A DNA stretch of 64,000 nucleotides from contig NZ_CP044523.1 in NCBI RefSeq assembly GCF_008831545.1, positions 1,674,001-1,738,000 of the forward strand, given 5' to 3'. The translations under genes and the position numbers were made by a program. The stretch comes from Halorussus halophilus. Its GTDB lineage: Archaea > Halobacteriota > Halobacteria > Halobacteriales > Haladaptataceae. Position 1 is the first letter of the stretch. Each line of letters starts with the position of its first letter. Below are positions 50,563 to 59,492 of this stretch, in pieces. A model generated the notes under the pieces. That model was not told the origin of the DNA, did no database searches, and saw nothing but the letters and a program-made list of their open reading frames with translations.

Positions 50563-51663
50563 TCACGCTTCTTCGTCGTCCGTTTCTTCGCCGTCCGTTT
50601 CTTCGCCGTCTCCCAGTATCCCTGCAACGTCCGCGTGGTCGTGGAGCAACTCGCCCATCAGTTCGACTGTCTCGGCGTCTCGCGTGCGCCCGCTCCGAAC
50701 CACGTCCTCGGCACGCTCGATGGTCGTGAGCGTGTCAGACTGCACGAGCAAGATAGGAACGCCCTTCTGTTCGGCCTCGCCGACGATGGCACCCGGCGGG
50801 CGGAACCCGCCGGTCAGAATTAGACACTTCACGCCGGGCGCTTCCAGCGCGACCCGCTGAAGGTCCGGCCGGTCGCCCCCGGTAATCAGCGCGGCGTCCT
50901 TCGTCCGGCGGAGGTGGCGTAGCGCGGAATCTCCAGACATGGCACCGACGAGGAACCGTTCGACGAAGGCACTCCCGTCTGCGTCGGTCAGAATTTCCGC
51001 GGATAGTTCCGTCGCGAGGTCGGCCACCGTCACGCCCGCGAGGGTCTGCTGACGCGGTACGACGCCCAAGACTGGGATGTGCTTGCCTTCGAGGAACGGC
51101 ACGACTTCGGTGTCGAGTTGGTCGAAACTCGCGTCCGGGACGGCGTTGAATAGCACCCCGAGCAGTCGGTCGCCGACGTCTTCGACGGCCGCGAGGACCT
51201 CGTCTACGTCGCGCGGTCGCTCGTAGTTCGAGAGCAACAGCACCTCCGCGTCGAGCAGTTCGGCTACGTCGGGGTCGGTCAGGCCAACGATGCCGCCCGT
51301 GGTGAGGTCGCCGCCGCCCTCGATTATCATGAGGTCCTTGTCCTCGGCGAGCGAGTCGAAGCTCTCTCGAACTTGCTCGCGGAGTTCGGTGGAATCTTCC
51401 TTGCCGCGCAGTGCCTGCTCGACGAACGTCGGGGAGTAGACGACTGGCTCCAAGTCGTGCATCTCGGCGTCCAAGTCGAGCAGTTCGCGGGCCAGCATCG
51501 GGTCTTCGTCCAGCGTCTTGCCGACGTTGCTCTGTAGTCGCGTGCCCTTCGGTTTCATGTAACCGACCGACAGTCCCCGTTCGGCGGCCAGTTTGGCCAG
51601 CGCGAGCGCGACGGCGGTCTTGCCTGTACTTTCTTCGGTTGCGGTGACGAGTATCGTGTTCAT
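50563..51663 (-). CDS. DRTGG-domain protein with BioD-like P-loop NTPase (PTA-N-like)
   Basis: 366 residues. The N-terminal half is a dethiobiotin-synthetase-like P-loop fold: ILVTATEESTGKTAVALALA, then MIIEGGGDLTTGG and LLLSNYERPRDVDEVL. The second half is a DRTGG domain (ALRHLRRTKDAALITGGDRP, CLILTGGFRPPGAIV, ILLVQSDTLTTIERAEDV), the unit found at the N-terminus of bacterial phosphotransacetylases, but no phosphotransacetylase catalytic domain is present. It begins 14 bp after the ADP-forming acyl-CoA synthetase gene on the same strand; a regulatory role over acetate metabolism is inferred. The ATG at 51663 is preferred over 51681. Confidence 0.84.
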   Translation of the reverse strand: MNTILVTATEESTGKTAVALALAKLAAERGLSVGYMKPKGTRLQSNVGKTLDEDPMLARELLDLDAEMHDLEPVVYSPTFVEQALRGKEDSTELREQVRESFDSLAEDKDLMIIEGGGDLTTGGIVGLTDPDVAELLDAEVLLLSNYERPRDVDEVLAAVEDVGDRLLGVLFNAVPDASFDQLDTEVVPFLEGKHIPVLGVVPRQQTLAGVTVADLATELSAEILTDADGSAFVERFLVGAMSGDSALRHLRRTKDAALITGGDRPDLQRVALEAPGVKCLILTGGFRPPGAIVGEAEQKGVPILLVQSDTLTTIERAEDVVRSGRTRDAETVELMGELLHDHADVAGILGDGEETDGEETDDEEA

Positions 51664-51677
51664 AGCTCGGTAATCGT

Positions 51678-53789
51678 TCACAGTTTGTCTGTATCGACGG
51701 TCAGTCTCACGTCCACGGCTTGCACGCCGTCCGGCCCAGCGACCAGCGGGTTCACGTCCAGTTCGAGTATCGCAGGGAAGTCGGTCACGAGTTGCGAGAG
51801 TCGCTGGATGGCCTCGGTGACGGCCGCCCTGTCTGCTGGTTCCCTCCCTCGCGCCCCCCGAAGGAGCGGCGCGGCGCGGATGCCGTCTACCATCTCGGTC
51901 GCTTCGCGCTCGCTCACGGGCGCGACTCGGGTCGTCGTGTCTTCCAGAATCTCCACGAAGATGCCCCCGAGCCCGAACAACAACAGCGGTCCGAACTGCG
52001 GGTCGCGGTTCACGCCCAGAATCGTTTCCGTCCCGGAGTCGAGGTCCACCATCTCCTGCACCTGTACCCCGAGAATCGTCGCGTCCGGCTGGTAGTTGCG
52101 CGCTCGGGTCACCAAGTCTTCGTAGGCGTCGTACACGTCCTCGTTCGGAACGCCGACTTTGACGCCGCCGATGTCGGACTTGTGGAGGATGTCCGGGCTG
52201 ACGATTTTCATGACGACTTCGCCTTCGATGTCCTGTGAGACCGAGACAGCGTCCTCGGGAGTCTCGGCGATTGCGCCCTCGGGTGTCGGAATGCCGTACG
52301 CGTCCAGCAGGTCCATCGCTTCGACGCCGAGTCGGTTCTCACCGCGTGCTTCTGCACTTTCCAGTACTTCGCGAGCGCGCTCCTCGTCCACGTCGAACTG
52401 CTGAGGTGCTTCGTACTCCCGCTCCTGAATCTCTCGATACGTCGCCAGCGCCTCCAGACTCCGAACCGCGCGGGCTGGGTCGAAGTAGTTCGGAACGCCG
52501 CCCGTCCCGAGGACTTCCTTCGCCGATTCCGTTCGCTCGCCACCCATCAGAGTGGCGGCAACGGGTTTGCCGTGTTCGGCCTGCAACTCGACGATTACCT
52601 CTGCGAGGTCGCCGTAGTCGATGACCGCCGTCGGTGCTGATAGAACGACGGCACAGCCGACGTTCTCGTCGGCGAGTGCGATGTCGAGTGCCTCTTCGAA
52701 TCGCTCTATATCGGCGTCCCCGATGGCGTCGATAGGGTTGTAGATGTTCGCCTCCTCCGGCATCGACTCGGAGAGCGCTTCGAGCGTCTCGTCGGTGAAG
52801 GAGGCCAGCGACAGCGACGAATCGCCGACCGCGTCGGTGGTCATCACACCCGGCCCGCCAGCGTTCGTCACGATAGCCACCTGCTCTGACTCCGGGAGTG
52901 GCTGGCCAGAGAGAATCTGGGCGAAGTCGAACAGTTCTTGGACGTTCTCGACACGGAGGACGCCTGCTTGTTCCAACCCGGCCTCGTAGGCCTCCTCGCT
53001 TCCGGCGAGTGTGCCGGTGTGCGAAGAGACGGCCTGCGCTCCGGCGTCGGTTCGTCCCGACTTGACCATCACGACGGGCGTCTCGGCGGTCGCCTCGCGT
53101 GCCGACTCGATGAACGCACCGCCGTCCTCGATGCCCTCCAGATAGGCTAGAATGACGTCCGTTTCGGGGTCGTCGCCCCACGCTTCCACGAAGTCCGACT
53201 CGTCCAAGACGGCTTTGTTGCCGAGCGACACAACGTCCTTGAAGCCGAGACCTTCATCGTTGGCCCAGTCGAGGACGGCCGTGATGAACGCGCCCGACTG
53301 GCTCATGAACGAGATAGAGCCTTCGAGCGCGTTCTCGGGGCCGAACGTCGCGTTCAGTCCCGTCGGCGTACTCAGCACGCCCAAGCTGTTCGGGCCGACC
53401 AAATTCAGGTCGTACTCCTCGGCGATTTCGGTCAGTTCGCGCTCCCGACTCGCGCCTTCGCTTCCGGTCTCGCCGAATCCGGCCGTGATGACGACCACGT
53501 TTCGGATTCCGGCCTCGCCGCACTGTCGGACCGCCTCGACGGCGATGCTCGGCGGGACGACCACGACGGCCATCTGCACCTCGCCCGGAATCGACGCGAC
53601 GTCGGGGTAACACGCTGCCCCCAGCACTTCGTCGTAGTTCGGGTTCACCGGGACCGTCTCGCCCGCGAAGTCCGCTTGCAGATTTGCGGTGATAGCGCGG
53701 CCGATGGACCCCTCTGACGCGGTGGCACCCACGACGGCCACGCGCTCGGGGTCGAACAGTCCCGTCAAACCCCCGGTGTTTTCGTCCAC
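51678..53789 (-). CDS. ADP-forming acetate/acyl-CoA synthetase (alpha-beta fusion)
   Basis: 703 residues, the normal size for the haloarchaeal fused enzyme. It makes ATP from acyl-CoA, ADP and phosphate (acetate overflow). The alpha part has FDPERVAVVGATASEGSIGR (CoA-binding), GPNSLGVLSTPTGLN, SQSGAF and the phosphorylatable His in AVSSHTGTLAGS. The beta ATP-grasp part contains MKIVSPDILHKSDIGGVKVG and LELDVNPLVAGPDGVQAVDVR. The GTG start at 53789 lies 26 nt after a TATA-like box (53811-53820), fitting a leaderless mRNA; the extended frame upstream overlaps the divergent gene. Confidence 0.92.
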   Translation of the reverse strand: MDENTGGLTGLFDPERVAVVGATASEGSIGRAITANLQADFAGETVPVNPNYDEVLGAACYPDVASIPGEVQMAVVVVPPSIAVEAVRQCGEAGIRNVVVITAGFGETGSEGASRERELTEIAEEYDLNLVGPNSLGVLSTPTGLNATFGPENALEGSISFMSQSGAFITAVLDWANDEGLGFKDVVSLGNKAVLDESDFVEAWGDDPETDVILAYLEGIEDGGAFIESAREATAETPVVMVKSGRTDAGAQAVSSHTGTLAGSEEAYEAGLEQAGVLRVENVQELFDFAQILSGQPLPESEQVAIVTNAGGPGVMTTDAVGDSSLSLASFTDETLEALSESMPEEANIYNPIDAIGDADIERFEEALDIALADENVGCAVVLSAPTAVIDYGDLAEVIVELQAEHGKPVAATLMGGERTESAKEVLGTGGVPNYFDPARAVRSLEALATYREIQEREYEAPQQFDVDEERAREVLESAEARGENRLGVEAMDLLDAYGIPTPEGAIAETPEDAVSVSQDIEGEVVMKIVSPDILHKSDIGGVKVGVPNEDVYDAYEDLVTRARNYQPDATILGVQVQEMVDLDSGTETILGVNRDPQFGPLLLFGLGGIFVEILEDTTTRVAPVSEREATEMVDGIRAAPLLRGARGREPADRAAVTEAIQRLSQLVTDFPAILELDVNPLVAGPDGVQAVDVRLTVDTDKL

Positions 53790-53810
53790 ACCGAGTCGTT
53801 GGACAGAAAC

Positions 53811-53820
53811 GCGCTTAAAA
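53811..53820 (-). promoter_or_regulatory. TATA-like box for the ADP-forming acyl-CoA synthetase gene
   Basis: TTTTAAGCGC on the minus strand, ending 21 nt before the GTG at 53789. The distance suits a leaderless start and decides between the GTG and longer readings. Confidence 0.55.
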
Positions 53821-53897
53821 GTAGTCACCAGTCTCGGATACCGGGAACACCCGGCGACCTTCGAAGTCGTTATCCCCTCCCCCGACGACCGACGAGT

Positions 53898-54365
53898 ATG
53901 CTCGACCCACGCTTTACACAGCGAGACGGCCTCACGGTCGTCGGACTCCACTATCGCGGCACGAACGAGGACGACGAGATTTCGAACCTCTGGGAGCAGA
54001 CCGACGCTCACGCGGACGAATTCGCGGACCTCGCGCGCTCCGAGGAGTGGTTCGGTCTCTGTTTCGACTTCGACCACGAGTCCGGAGCGTTCAGCTACGT
54101 CGCCGGGGTCGAAACCGAGTCGGAAGCAATCGCTCCCAGCGAGATGGAGCGCGTGGACGTTCCCGGCGGCGAGTACGCCGTGTTTACGACGACGCTCGAC
54201 ACCGTAGGCGAGACGACGGACGAAATCTACCGCGAGTGGCTCCCGAGTTCCGGGTACGAGCGCGCAGATGGCCCAGAAGTAGAGCGATACGGCGAGTCGT
54301 TCGACCCCGAAGATGCGAACTCGGAGTTCGAAATCTTCGTGCCCGTCGAGGAGTCGAACGACTGA
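53898..54365 (+). CDS. GyrI-like effector-binding (SOUL/AraC-type) domain protein
   Basis: 155 residues forming a single GyrI-like domain: RDGLTVVGLHYRGTNEDDEI, FGLCFDFDHESGAFSYVAGV, VDVPGGEYAVFTTTLD, EIYREWLPSSGYERADG and a closing IFVPVEE. Stand-alone members bind small molecules or gyrase-like partners, and in Halobacteria their role is unknown. The ATG at 53898 (MLDPRFTQRDG) is normal. It is divergent from the acyl-CoA synthetase gene. Confidence 0.85.
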   Translation: MLDPRFTQRDGLTVVGLHYRGTNEDDEISNLWEQTDAHADEFADLARSEEWFGLCFDFDHESGAFSYVAGVETESEAIAPSEMERVDVPGGEYAVFTTTLDTVGETTDEIYREWLPSSGYERADGPEVERYGESFDPEDANSEFEIFVPVEESND

Positions 54366-54370
54366 CTACA

Positions 54371-54799
54371 CTACTCCTGCGCCGATTTCTGCGCGGTCTC
54401 GTGTGCCGACCGGACTGCTTGCTCTAACTCTGCTCTCGCCGACGCGTACGTGAGATGTGACTCACAGTCGCAGTCCGAACAGCCGACGCCTTCGATTTCG
54501 CCGGTATCGATTGCTCTGCTCACGGCACACTCCACATCCTCTCCTATCGACTTCACGACCTCCGCGATTCGAGTCGCTTCGTGGCCGAGCAGGTAATCGA
54601 CGTGCCAGTGGCGCGCGTCGTTGTCACCTTGCGCCACGTCGCGGTGGCGCTCGACGCGCGAGAGTCCGCCTGGGCCGAACGCGCTTCCTGTGTAGGCGTA
54701 CCAGCCTGCCGAGAGTGCGCGCTCTCCGAGCGCGCCGAACTCGATTGCCGCGTCTCTATCGAGTTCCACAAGCAGGGTGTAGGTGCCCGTCTCGGCCAT
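54371..54799 (-). CDS. DUF123 (GIY-YIG-like) domain protein
   Basis: 142 residues. YTLLVELDRDAAIEFGALGERALSAGWYAYTGSAFGP and RHWHVDYLLGHEA are the conserved parts of DUF123, a GIY-YIG-nuclease-like domain that in other archaea is often fused to endonuclease III. The single-domain form here ends with a Cys-rich GCSDCDCESHL. A DNA or RNA nuclease function is inferred only. It is convergent with the GyrI-like gene (6 bp apart) and starts 10 bp from the tRNA-editing gene. Confidence 0.8.
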   Translation of the reverse strand: MAETGTYTLLVELDRDAAIEFGALGERALSAGWYAYTGSAFGPGGLSRVERHRDVAQGDNDARHWHVDYLLGHEATRIAEVVKSIGEDVECAVSRAIDTGEIEGVGCSDCDCESHLTYASARAELEQAVRSAHETAQKSAQE

Positions 54800-54808
54800 C
54801 TGCTCGAC

Positions 54809-55306
54809 CTACTCCGCTACGTCCGCGACTTCGCCGCCAGACAGTTCGACTAGCTCGTCCGGGTCGATGGGGAAGACGGCCTCCGGCGTCCCGGCCGCCG
54901 CCCAGACCGTATCGAACTCCGTGAGCGTCTCGTCTACGTACACCGGCACCGCCGAATCGTGGCAGAACGGCGGCACGCCGCCGATGGACCATCCGACTGT
55001 CTCCTTGATTTCTGCGGCGTCGGCCATCTCCACGTCGCCTGCGGGAACGTCGCGTAGCTCCGCCAACTTCGCTTCACTCACGCGGTTCGCGCCGCTCGTG
55101 ACGACCACGACTATTTCGTCGCCCGCGCGCAGTGCGATGCTGCTGGCGATTTGCGCGACGTCACACCCGACTGCCTCGGCCGCGTCGGCGGCCGTCTTCG
55201 TCCCCTCTGGAAACTCCTTCACTCGGGGGTCGAAGTCGTACTCCTCGCGCGCCCGCTCGACGAACTCCCGCGCTCGCTGGTGCATGGCAAGCAGTTGGGC
55301 CGCCAT
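54809..55306 (-). CDS. YbaK/ProX-type aminoacyl-tRNA deacylase-like protein
   Basis: 165 residues. The YbaK fold is shown by RVKEFPEGTKTAADAAEAVG, QIASSIALRAGDEIVVVVTSGANRVS, and the loop GWSIGGVPPFCHD with the conserved GG-PPF. Members hydrolyse mischarged tRNA (Ala- or Cys-tRNAPro). An internal ATG seven codons in (55285) could be the start. It is codirectional with the DUF123 and MazG-like genes with gaps of 9-28 bp, suggesting an operon. Confidence 0.87.
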   Translation of the reverse strand: MAAQLLAMHQRAREFVERAREEYDFDPRVKEFPEGTKTAADAAEAVGCDVAQIASSIALRAGDEIVVVVTSGANRVSEAKLAELRDVPAGDVEMADAAEIKETVGWSIGGVPPFCHDSAVPVYVDETLTEFDTVWAAAGTPEAVFPIDPDELVELSGGEVADVAE

Positions 55307-55333
55307 CGCTCAAGAATGTACGGGTCGGGGTCC

Positions 55334-55678
55334 TTATTCGCCGGAGGACGCCTCACCTTTCTCGGCGATTCGACCCTCGTACTTTTCGAGGGCAGTGTCG
55401 AGCGCCTCGCTCGCGTCGTAGCCTTGCGAGTCGGCGAGTGCGAGTAGACAAAAGAGAGCGTCGCCCAGTTCGTCTTCTTCGATGGTCGCGTCGTCCGGGT
55501 TTGTACCGTAGTCGCTCGATTCGTTGACGTTCTTGGCGAGTTCACCGAGTTCGGAAAGGAGGTCGAGCAGTCGGAACTCGGCGGTCGTCTCCATGTCGTG
55601 TGCCGCGACGAAGTCGGCGACTCGCCGCTGGTCGGCGTTCGAACGCCGTTCGTCGTCCAATTCTCGTTGTTCGTCCAT
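55334..55678 (-). CDS. MazG-like nucleotide pyrophosphohydrolase
   Basis: 114 residues from the ATG at 55678. The helical MazG pattern with metal-binding acids is visible in LLDLLSELGELAKNVNESSD (ExxE) and EEDELGDALFCLLALADSQG (ExxD), followed by EKYEGRIAEKGE. It likely hydrolyses NTPs (or a modified one) to NMP and pyrophosphate. The in-frame start at 55708 adds 10 residues but is less acidic and less likely. It is upstream in an apparent operon with the deacylase. Confidence 0.85.
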   Translation of the reverse strand: MDEQRELDDERRSNADQRRVADFVAAHDMETTAEFRLLDLLSELGELAKNVNESSDYGTNPDDATIEEDELGDALFCLLALADSQGYDASEALDTALEKYEGRIAEKGEASSGE

Positions 55679-55744
55679 ACTCCAGACTGTGCGGGAGTGA
55701 CTGTTCAAAATTTCGACTGCTCGCCCTGGTGGAGTCGTCGTACG

Positions 55745-56635
55745 TCACGACCGGTCGCGCGCCGCGAACTCAGAGAGCCACGCCAGCAGACGACCGACGC
55801 CCTGCGGGTCAGGCACGCGGTAGTCGGCGGCGCTCTCGCGCTCCCTGCCGACGACGAACGACACGCCGCGGTCGATACTCTCGCCCCGGTCGATGGCTTC
55901 GAACGCCGCTTCGTCCGTCGTGTCGTCGCCGGCGTAGACGACCAGCGGATCCTCGGCGAGCGAGTCGGCCAGCCACTCGACGGCCCGGCCCTTGTCCCAC
56001 TCGACGGTCGGTCGAACCTCTAAAATCTGCTTGCCGTCGGTGACTTCCAACGCCTCGACGCCTTCGACGCGGCTCTGCACGGTTCGCTCTATCTCGGCGA
56101 CTCGCTCCTCGGCCGCGAGTCGGTAGTGGACCGTCGCCGTCACGCCTTTTCGCTCGACGAGCGCGCCGTCGATGGCTTCGAACTCGACGGCGAGGTCGTC
56201 TGCGACCGACTGGACTGTCGGCCGATGGCGGTCTGCCTCGGGATGAATCGTCGTCTCGTCCTCGTCCGCTTGCAGTTCCAAGCCGTGATTTCCAGCGTAG
56301 GCGAGACCGCCGACCGCCACGCGCTCCTGAACGTCGTCTAAGGCCCGGCCGCTGACGACTGCGGTACGGACGCCATCGGTGTCGTGCAGTTCCCGAACTG
56401 CCGCAGCGTTCTCGGGCAGGATTTCGGCGTCTTCGGGCCGTTCGACGATAGGGGCGAGCGTGCCGTCGAAGTCCAGACAGACGAGCAGTTCGTCGGTTTC
56501 GGATAGTTCGTCCGCGAGCGCGTCTAGCTCGTCGGTGGCGCGCGGTCGAAGACTCGCTAGGTCTGGGTCGGTCTCGGTCTCGATGTCAGTCTCGGCCTCC
56601 GCACCGGTCTCCGTATCGCTGTTCGCGCCCACCAC
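55745..56635 (-). CDS. otsB: Trehalose-6-phosphate phosphatase
   Basis: 296 residues. HAD motifs: DELLVCLDFDGTLAPIV (nucleophile Asp), VVSGRALDDV, NHGLEL, DKGRAVEWL and VVYAGDDTTDEAAFEAI. Removes phosphate from trehalose 6-phosphate. An N-terminal 45-residue acidic region (TETGAEAETDIETETDPDL) is an unusual low-complexity leader. A GTG start at 56635 (or 56632) follows the otsA stop directly, so it is coupled to otsA; a longer reading would overlap otsA. Confidence 0.92.
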   Translation of the reverse strand: MVGANSDTETGAEAETDIETETDPDLASLRPRATDELDALADELSETDELLVCLDFDGTLAPIVERPEDAEILPENAAAVRELHDTDGVRTAVVSGRALDDVQERVAVGGLAYAGNHGLELQADEDETTIHPEADRHRPTVQSVADDLAVEFEAIDGALVERKGVTATVHYRLAAEERVAEIERTVQSRVEGVEALEVTDGKQILEVRPTVEWDKGRAVEWLADSLAEDPLVVYAGDDTTDEAAFEAIDRGESIDRGVSFVVGRERESAADYRVPDPQGVGRLLAWLSEFAARDRS

Positions 56636-56637
56636 TA

Positions 56638-58152
56638 CTACCACTCGCTCTCGGCTCGGTCGCGTTTCTCGCGCCGTTCGCGTACTGTCTCGACAGTTCC
56701 GAGAAAGTCGTCCATCCACGCCGAGAGGTCGTAGACGGTCACGAGTTGTCGCTGGCGGCGCATTCGCTCGCGGCGTTTCGGTCCCGGCGTCGTCACCGCT
56801 TCGTGGATGGTGCTGGCGAACTCCTCCGGGTCGTAGGGGTTGATGCTGTAGGCGTACTCGCCCAAGTCCTCGTGTGCGCCCGCGAGGTCCGAGAGCAAGA
56901 GCGCGCCCTCAGACTCTAGTTGGGCCGAGACGAACTCTTTGGCGACGAGATTCATCCCGTCCCGAACGGGGCTGACGAGCGCGGCGTCGGAGTGGCGGAA
57001 CAGCCCGTACAGTTCGGCTTCCGAGAGATACTCTGTGAGCGAGACGACCGGTTGCCAGTCGTCGGTCGCGAACCGGTCGTTGACCCGCGAGATGGCCGCC
57101 GACACGTCCGACTGCAGTTGCTGATACGCCGGTATCCGACTCCGACTCTCCGCGCCCTTCTGGACGTAGACGAAGTGCTCCCGATATTCGGGGTAGTTCT
57201 CCAGCAAGTACTCTATCGCCCGCAGTCGCTCTGGGATGCCCTTGGTGTAGTCGAGTCTATCGACGCCGACCGCGACGGTCGTGTCGCTGTCGATGTTCTG
57301 CTCGTCGCAGAACTTGCTCCAGTACTTCGCGGCTTCGGGACTCGCCGCGAGGCTCTCGATGCGACTCACGTCCACGCCCATCGGGAACGACTCCACGACG
57401 GTCGTTCTGCCCTCGTGGTGGACGCGGCCGCACTCCCAGTCGATGGTCGCGTCCAGAACCGACGCTTCGACGCACTGCAAGAAGTTCTGGCAGTAGCGGT
57501 CCACGTGGAACCCCAAGAGGTCGTTCGCGAGCAGTCCTTCGAGCAACGCGCCACTCTTCGGGCACGCTCGGAACGTGTCCCACGCGGGCCACGGGATGTG
57601 CCAGAACTGCGCCAGCGTCGTCTCCGTCGGGACCGAGTCCCGAACCATCTCGGGAGCGAGCGCGAAGTGATAGTCCTGAAACCAAATCGTCGAGTCAACC
57701 GCAGCCTGCTCGACCGTGGCGTCGGCGAACTTCCGATTGACGCGCTCGTACTGGTGCCAGTAGCGGGGTTCGTAGCTCATGTTTCCCATGGCTCCGTGGC
57801 AGAGCGGCCACAGCACGCGGTTGGCGAACCCGTAGTAGTAATCTTCGACCTCCTCTTCGTCGAGCCAGACGCGCTGGAGCGTGTAGGCGGGGTCCCCTGG
57901 CGGCACTTCGACCGCGCCGTCGGCGTCGGCGACGAGGCGGTCTGCGTCGCCGTCGCCCCACGCGACCCACGTTCCGCTCGCTCGCTGCATGACCGGGTCG
58001 AGTCCGGCTGTCAGTCCGCCTGCGGGTCGAGAGACCGCGACGTCACCGTTCTCGTAGCCGTGACTGTACGGTTGGCGATTCGAGACGACGACGAGCCCGT
58101 CGGTTCGAGTTGCATCAGACTCTCGGTCGTCTGCTTTCGATTTCGTTCCCAT
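56638..58152 (-). CDS. otsA: Trehalose-6-phosphate synthase (GT20)
   Basis: 504 residues. GT20 features: VVVSNRQPYSHGY, GGLTAGLDPVMQ, IWFQDYHFALAPEMVRD, FWHIPWPAW, LLGFHVDRYCQNFL, VGVDRLDYTKGIPERLRAI, and the nucleotide-sugar-binding end DGMNLVAKEFVSAQ. Makes trehalose 6-phosphate from a nucleotide-glucose and glucose 6-phosphate; with otsB this is an osmolyte route. A GC-moderate 184-bp leader region (58153-58336) with AT-rich candidates for TATA boxes lies upstream. Confidence 0.94.
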   Translation of the reverse strand: MGTKSKADDRESDATRTDGLVVVSNRQPYSHGYENGDVAVSRPAGGLTAGLDPVMQRASGTWVAWGDGDADRLVADADGAVEVPPGDPAYTLQRVWLDEEEVEDYYYGFANRVLWPLCHGAMGNMSYEPRYWHQYERVNRKFADATVEQAAVDSTIWFQDYHFALAPEMVRDSVPTETTLAQFWHIPWPAWDTFRACPKSGALLEGLLANDLLGFHVDRYCQNFLQCVEASVLDATIDWECGRVHHEGRTTVVESFPMGVDVSRIESLAASPEAAKYWSKFCDEQNIDSDTTVAVGVDRLDYTKGIPERLRAIEYLLENYPEYREHFVYVQKGAESRSRIPAYQQLQSDVSAAISRVNDRFATDDWQPVVSLTEYLSEAELYGLFRHSDAALVSPVRDGMNLVAKEFVSAQLESEGALLLSDLAGAHEDLGEYAYSINPYDPEEFASTIHEAVTTPGPKRRERMRRQRQLVTVYDLSAWMDDFLGTVETVRERREKRDRAESEW

Positions 58153-58336
58153 TACTACGAACTCAGCCTCCTCCCAGCAGTTGCTCCTGCCACGCCCCGT
58201 CTCGCTAGCGGTCGCTGTCGAACCGCGGCGATTGAACCAAAACCCATCTGTCTTTTTACAGTGTCAAGCCAGCGTCTTTCGTGTTGTGTTTTAATACTAC
58301 ACCGTATTTTAAGTAAGTGAGAAGTAGGTTAGGTTT

Positions 58337-59374
58337 TCACTCCAGGTCGCGGAACCGCCGCACCTCCTCACGGGTCGGGAGTGCGGTCATCGCACCCGCC
58401 GCAGTCGTCGTCACTGCTGCCACCGCGTTGGCGAACCCGAGAACCGACGAGAGTGTGTGGTCGTCGCTAATCTCGCTACCGCCGAGTTCGTCGTCTGCGA
58501 GTGCGGCCAGCGCGCCTGCAGTGAAGGCGTCACCGGCACCGGTCGTGTCTGTCGGTTCGACCGTGTACCCGCCGTGTGAGGCCGCATCTGCGCCCCACGG
58601 CGCTCGGTCGGTCGAGTAGGCGAACGACCCCGAGTCCCCGAGCGTCAACAGGACGGTGTGTGGCCCGGCGTCACAGACCGCTTGCGCGAGCGCCTCGGGA
58701 TTCACTCCATCTTCCTCGCTTACTCCGTCGAATCCCGCGGCGTCGAGGTCTTCCGGCGTCGCCTTCACCACGTCGGCGTAGTCCAGCATCTCGCCGACTG
58801 CTTCGGCGAATTCCTCGTCGCTTGACCAGAGTTCGGGCCGCGCGTTCGGGTCGAAGACGACGGTGCAGTCGCGGTCTGTGGCGCGTTCTGCGAGGTCCAA
58901 CGTGGCCGTTCGGCCCGGTTCCTCGGCGAGCATGACGCCACCGACGTAGACCCACGACACGCCGTCGAGTACGTCGTCGGGTACTGCACCGGGTTCGACG
59001 CGCGTGTCGGCGGTACCGTCGCGGTAGAAGGTGAACGCCCTATCCGCGTTCTCGTCGTGACTGACGAACGCGAGGGTGGTCTTCGCTTCCGGGTCGCGTT
59101 CGACGAATCGGTCGGAAAGCCCGTGGCCCTCCAGCGTGCGAACCAAAAAGTCGCCGAACGGGTCCGCGCCGACGCGCGTCCAGAACCACGGTAGTACGTC
59201 GAGGTGGGCCAACCCGACGGCGACGTTCGCCGGGGCACCGCCCGCGCGTTTCGAGAAGTTCTGTACGTCGGCGAGCGACCCGGTGCTGTCGGGGAGGAAA
59301 TCGACCAGCGTCTCACCGGCGACGAGTACGTCGGGCGAGTAGTCCCCGTTCGAGGAAGCGTCTTCGTTCGACAT
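58337..59374 (-). CDS. PfkB-family carbohydrate kinase
   Basis: 345 residues from the ATG at 59374 (MSNEDASSNG). PfkB signatures: VLVAGETLVDFLPDSTG, GGAPANVAVGLAHLDV, WVYVGGVML, VVFDPNARPELW, and the C-terminal DTTGAGDAFTAGALAALA with the catalytic Asp. Likely a sugar kinase (fructokinase/ketohexokinase-like), phosphorylating an unidentified sugar; its position beside otsAB and near a polyol dehydrogenase suits sugar metabolism. It is divergent from the cupredoxin gene. Confidence 0.9.
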   Translation of the reverse strand: MSNEDASSNGDYSPDVLVAGETLVDFLPDSTGSLADVQNFSKRAGGAPANVAVGLAHLDVLPWFWTRVGADPFGDFLVRTLEGHGLSDRFVERDPEAKTTLAFVSHDENADRAFTFYRDGTADTRVEPGAVPDDVLDGVSWVYVGGVMLAEEPGRTATLDLAERATDRDCTVVFDPNARPELWSSDEEFAEAVGEMLDYADVVKATPEDLDAAGFDGVSEEDGVNPEALAQAVCDAGPHTVLLTLGDSGSFAYSTDRAPWGADAASHGGYTVEPTDTTGAGDAFTAGALAALADDELGGSEISDDHTLSSVLGFANAVAAVTTTAAGAMTALPTREEVRRFRDLE

Positions 59375-59492
59375 GTGTCGGTCTCTGTCTCTCGTGTCGT
59401 CACCAATCGTGTTAGGGTTTTTCGGATGGTCTGGCGTTCGTTCGGGCCGAACTTTCTTGCGGGCGTCCGTCGAAGACGGGTCGGGGGAGACG

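Noticed and set aside
56920-58320. A 466-codon open frame on the plus strand
   Set aside because: Antisense to otsA, which has the complete GT20 motif set.
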